A DNA stretch of 64,000 bases from positions 26,669-90,668 of the forward strand of contig NZ_JADWYO010000018.1 of NCBI RefSeq assembly GCF_022414595.1, read 5' to 3'. Source of the stretch: Streptomyces sp. MUM 203J (GTDB taxonomy: Bacteria > Actinomycetota > Actinomycetes > Streptomycetales > Streptomycetaceae). Numbering within the stretch: the first letter of the stretch is position 1; every line of letters starts with the position of its first letter. The translations under genes and the position numbers were made by a program. Shown piece by piece: positions 61,078 through 64,000 of this stretch. The notes under the pieces are model-generated. The model saw nothing but the letters and a program-made list of their open reading frames with translations. It made no database searches and was not told the DNA's origin.

Positions 61078-63831
61078 GTGCTAGTCGGAAGAGAACAGAC
61101 GATCGCCGCACTTCTCGGTCTGGCGTCCGGATCAGGCCCGGGGACGAGTGTCCTCGTGCAGGGGAACACCGGCATGGGCAGGACGGCCCTGCTGCGCGCC
61201 GCGGCCGTCCAGGCGGGGGAGGCCGGGTGTCTCACCGCGTACGCGACCGCCGGCCGCGCGGCCCGCCACGGGGACGTCGTGCATCAGCTCCTCGCCCGTC
61301 ATTCCGGCGGCACCACGCCCGCCACGGCGGCGCCCGGACTGCCGGAGGACGCATCGCCCCGGCACACCGGCGACGAGAACGACCGGACCGAGCGACTGGT
61401 GTGCGCGGCCGGGCACCACATGGCGTCGTCCGACCAACGCCTCGTCTTCCTCATCGACGACCTGCACCGGTCCGACGCCCCGTCACTGCGCGCCCTGGCC
61501 CACCTCCTGCGCCGGATCGACGGGCTGCCGGTCACCGTCATCGGCTCTCTCCACCCGGGACTGGCGGCGGTCGGCGGAACGCACGTCGAGGACGTCCTCG
61601 CTCTCTTCGAACACCAGGTGACACTGGAGCCACTGCCCCCGGACGCGATACGCGTCCTGGCCGGGGAACTCCTCGGAGCGGATCCCGGCGAGGCGTTCTC
61701 CCGCGAGTGCCACGAACTGACGGCCGGCGTCCCGTCCGTCGTGCGGGAGGTCCTGGGCGCGCTCCGGGCGTCCGGCGAGGAACTCGCCGCCATCAGCCCG
61801 GTCGGCCTGCAGCGCCATGTACCGGAGGAAGTCGGCCGCGCAGCCCTGGAGGTCTTCCGCTCTCTGGGCCCCGACGCGGAGCGGACCGCCGAGGTGATCG
61901 CCGTACTGGGCCGCCCTTCCGTGGAACTCGTCGCCGCTGCGGGTGAACTCTCCCCGTACGCCGTGGAGGACGCGGTACACGCCCTGGTGCGAGCCGGAGC
62001 AGTGACCTCCGCCGCCGACGGATTCTCCTGCACCGTGCCCGCGGTCCGGCAGGCGGTGCTGCGCGGTGTACCTGCCAGTCGCCGGGCGGACCTGCACCAC
62101 CGGGCAGCACGCCATCTCGTCGGGCACGGTGCTCCGTGGAGCGACGTGACACCGCACCTGCTGCTCAGCCCCCGCGGTGAGGAATGGGTGGTGGACGCGC
62201 TGCTGCGGTCCGCGGACGAGGCCAGGGGCCGGGACCACGACAGGGGGATCGACTGCCTGCGGCGCGTGCTGCGCGAGCCGCTGGCCGCCCCGGTCCGCGC
62301 CTCCGTGCTGGCGTCCCTCGGTGAGGCCGAACTCACCCGCTGCGTACCCACGGCAGTGCGCAGCCTGCGCAGCAGCCTGGAGCTCTCCCCGTCCCCCGTC
62401 CAGCAGGGGAAGGCCGCCCGTTCACTGGCCGGCGCGCTGTTCGCCCTCGACCGCTTCCCGGAGGGCATCGAGACGCTCCGCTGGGCCGCGAACCGCCTGC
62501 GGTCGGCCGGTCTCCCGGCACTGCGGACAGAGATCGACCTCATCTACGCCGAGATCAGCCACACGACCCCGCTGCCGCCCGGCGTGTCCGGCCGGCTCGC
62601 CCGCCTGTCCGCGGCCGACGAACGGGAAACCGGCGCGGAACGGGCCCTGTCCGCTCTGCTGTCGCTCCGCGCGGTCATGGCACCCGCGTCTCCGGACGAA
62701 GCGGTCAGTCACGCGCGGCACGCACTCCACGAGGGGCTTCTGCCGCCCGGGGACGAGTCCTTCGTGTACACCTGCGCGGTACTCGGGCTGGCCGTCGCCG
62801 GCCGGGCGGATCTGGCCCTCGGCCATGTCGACACCAGCTTCGAAGCGCTGCGGAAGCACGAGTCCGAGTTCGCGCACGCCTATCTGCGTACGCTGCGTGC
62901 CGGTGTGCACTACCGTCTTGGCAACGTTGTCGACTGTCAGAGCGACGCCTCCGCGGCCGTTGCGGCGCTGGGAGGCGTCGGAGCCGGGCCGCACACCAGC
63001 CACGCCGTCGCCATGTGGGCGGACGCCCTGCTCAAGCAGGACAGGGCAGACGAGGCACAGGGCGTCCTGGAGGAGCACGGACTGACGGGACGGCTGTCGT
63101 CCCACTGGGCCAACGACTTCACCGCACTCGTCCGGGGCAGAGTGCGGCGTTCCCGGGGAAAGCTGCACGACGCCCTGGACGACTTCCTGGAGAGCGGCGC
63201 GCGTGCCTGCGGGCGCGGCATGGCGTCCCCGGGAGTACTGCCCTGGCGGTCGGAGGCCGCCCTGGTGTGCGCGGCCCTCGGCGACAGGTACCGTGCGCTG
63301 CATCTCGCCGGTGAGGAACTCGACCTGGCCAGGGCGTGGGGCGTGGACGAGTTCGTCGGAGTGGCCCTGCGCGCCCGGGGACTGGTCGTCGGCGGCGCCG
63401 AGGGCGTCGAGTCGCTCCGTGCGGCGGTGGCCCTCCTGGAGGGCACACCGGACCGGTTCGGGTACGCGCAGACCCTGGCCGACTGCGGTGCGCTCCTGCG
63501 CGCCACAGGCGACCCGGCCGGTGCCCGGACGTATCTGTCGGAGGCGGTGGGCGTCGCCCGGCGCTGCGGAGCGCTCCGCCTGGTGGCATCGGCCGAGGAG
63601 GAGCTCCGGCTCGCCGGCTACCGGGCGGTGCCGGCGGACCGCCAGGGCGTGGATGCGCTGACCTCGGCCGAACGACGCATCGCGGGGATGGCCGCACGGG
63701 GCATGACCAACAGGGCGATCGCCCGCGAACTCTTCGTGGAGCTGCGCACCGTGGAGATCCATCTGAGCCGCGCCTACCGCAAGCTGGGCATCGTGGGCAG
63801 GGCCGGTCTGGATGACGCGCTGGGCGTCTGA
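61078..63831 (+). CDS. LAL-family LuxR regulator with ATPase domain
   Basis: 917 residues from a GTG at 61078. The N-terminal AAA/NB-ARC-type domain starts VGREQTIAALL. Its P-loop is GNTGMGRT (residues 29-36), with Arg35 in place of the usual Lys; a Walker B-like FLIDDLHRSD follows. A long helical TPR-like middle ends in a LuxR-type helix-turn-helix (about 860-915; LTSAERRIAGMAARGMTNRAIAREL given in part). Such regulators control antibiotic or catabolic genes. It is divergent from the aminopeptidase gene with a 339-bp shared region. The altered P-loop suggests weak or no ATP hydrolysis. Confidence 0.93.
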   Translation: MLVGREQTIAALLGLASGSGPGTSVLVQGNTGMGRTALLRAAAVQAGEAGCLTAYATAGRAARHGDVVHQLLARHSGGTTPATAAPGLPEDASPRHTGDENDRTERLVCAAGHHMASSDQRLVFLIDDLHRSDAPSLRALAHLLRRIDGLPVTVIGSLHPGLAAVGGTHVEDVLALFEHQVTLEPLPPDAIRVLAGELLGADPGEAFSRECHELTAGVPSVVREVLGALRASGEELAAISPVGLQRHVPEEVGRAALEVFRSLGPDAERTAEVIAVLGRPSVELVAAAGELSPYAVEDAVHALVRAGAVTSAADGFSCTVPAVRQAVLRGVPASRRADLHHRAARHLVGHGAPWSDVTPHLLLSPRGEEWVVDALLRSADEARGRDHDRGIDCLRRVLREPLAAPVRASVLASLGEAELTRCVPTAVRSLRSSLELSPSPVQQGKAARSLAGALFALDRFPEGIETLRWAANRLRSAGLPALRTEIDLIYAEISHTTPLPPGVSGRLARLSAADERETGAERALSALLSLRAVMAPASPDEAVSHARHALHEGLLPPGDESFVYTCAVLGLAVAGRADLALGHVDTSFEALRKHESEFAHAYLRTLRAGVHYRLGNVVDCQSDASAAVAALGGVGAGPHTSHAVAMWADALLKQDRADEAQGVLEEHGLTGRLSSHWANDFTALVRGRVRRSRGKLHDALDDFLESGARACGRGMASPGVLPWRSEAALVCAALGDRYRALHLAGEELDLARAWGVDEFVGVALRARGLVVGGAEGVESLRAAVALLEGTPDRFGYAQTLADCGALLRATGDPAGARTYLSEAVGVARRCGALRLVASAEEELRLAGYRAVPADRQGVDALTSAERRIAGMAARGMTNRAIARELFVELRTVEIHLSRAYRKLGIVGRAGLDDALGV

Positions 63832-63872
63832 TCTCCCCGGCCCGAGATGTGCGACGGACCGCTGGGGGCAAG

Positions 63873-63914
63873 GCGATGCCGGGCGGCAGGGGGGAAGGCG
63901 CCGCCCGGCATCGC
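63873..63914. terminator. Bidirectional hairpin terminator
   Basis: Perfect 15-bp inverted repeat (63873-63887 and 63900-63914) with a 12-nt loop, 41 nt after the LAL stop and 21 nt after the stop of the convergent gene at the right edge. Confidence 0.8.
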
Positions 63915-63935
63915 GTCTGTGGGAGCGTGGAGGCC

Positions 63936-64000
63936 TCAGTCCTCGCTGGGGGTTGTGGGGAGTTTGGTCTGGATCAGGTCCATGACGGAGGAGTCGGTGA
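63936..64000 (-). CDS. 3' end of a convergent gene (cut by window edge)
   Basis: Reading leftward from position 64000, a frame gives TDSSVMDLIQTKLPTTPSED followed by TGA at 63938-63936. A strong shared terminator hairpin lies directly after it, which supports a real gene end. Too little is present to name a family. Confidence 0.5.
   Translation of the reverse strand, partial: TDSSVMDLIQTKLPTTPSED

Noticed and set aside
1..64000. CRISPR arrays, tRNA or rRNA genes, and plasmid or chromosome-end origins
   Set aside because: I looked for spaced direct repeats, cloverleaf-like blocks ending in CCA and rRNA-like segments and saw none. A tRNAscan or Rfam run would be needed to exclude small RNAs.

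Overview
The window is very high-GC DNA with Streptomyces-type features: GTG and TTG starts, overlapping GTGA/ATGA junctions, TTA codons confined to pathway regulators, a SARP regulator, LAL and PucR-type regulators, a CmlR-type efflux pump and SpoIIE-type phosphatase. It reads as part of a Streptomyces chromosome, probably an accessory arm, given how much of the middle is decayed genes.

Region 1 (1-18.8 kb) is the right-hand part of a biosynthetic gene cluster. A cut-off asparagine-synthase-type amidotransferase and a free-standing ACP run leftward off the edge. A discrete trans-acting malonyl acyltransferase (GHSLG and FHSRYM motifs) sits at the other end. An amidotransferase, a discrete ACP and a discrete AT form the set known to build the glutarimide unit of AT-less polyketides (cycloheximide, iso-migrastatin, lactimidomycin families). 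Between them lie a LysR regulator, a SnoaL-like protein, an F420-dependent-type NADP oxidoreductase, a membrane O-acyltransferase, two P450s, an Old Yellow Enzyme, an SDR, a carboxylic acid reductase (A-T-R), a PucR-type regulator and a SARP. No polyketide synthase is in the window; it is predicted to lie left of position 1. The LysR and SARP genes each carry two TTA (bldA) codons.

Region 2 (18.8-31.7 kb) is a gene graveyard. It holds a broken copy of the 59-60 kb aminopeptidase gene with its promoter, remnants of a Fic protein, a helicase, an AsnC regulator, a ThiF-like protein and a TPR protein, and truncated IS5- and IS256-family transposases. Among these sit apparently intact genes: an RBBP9-type hydrolase, a TrkA/RCK channel protein behind a Cys-rich small ORF, two uncharacterised proteins and a PAS-PP2C phosphatase.

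Region 3 (32-41 kb) is mixed accessory content: a secreted CAP-domain protein, a processive GT2 glycosyltransferase with a small membrane protein, a CmlR-type chloramphenicol exporter, a FUSC membrane protein, a decayed acetyltransferase and a DUF1275 membrane protein.

Region 4 (41-57.7 kb) is a carbon and redox island. A GH65 glycoside phosphorylase and a beta-phosphoglucomutase-like HAD protein run divergently from a universal stress protein. Then comes a tightly packed operon: transketolase, transaldolase, phosphoglucose isomerase, 6-phosphogluconate dehydrogenase, glucose-6-phosphate dehydrogenase, HAD phosphatase, type II NADH dehydrogenase, cytochrome bd oxidase CydA and CydB. This looks like a stress or low-oxygen module linking sugar oxidation to a non-proton-pumping respiratory chain.

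Region 5 (57.9-64 kb) has a lipoprotein, a tripeptidyl-aminopeptidase-like lipoprotein hydrolase, a divergent LAL regulator with an altered Walker A motif, and the 3' end of one more gene.
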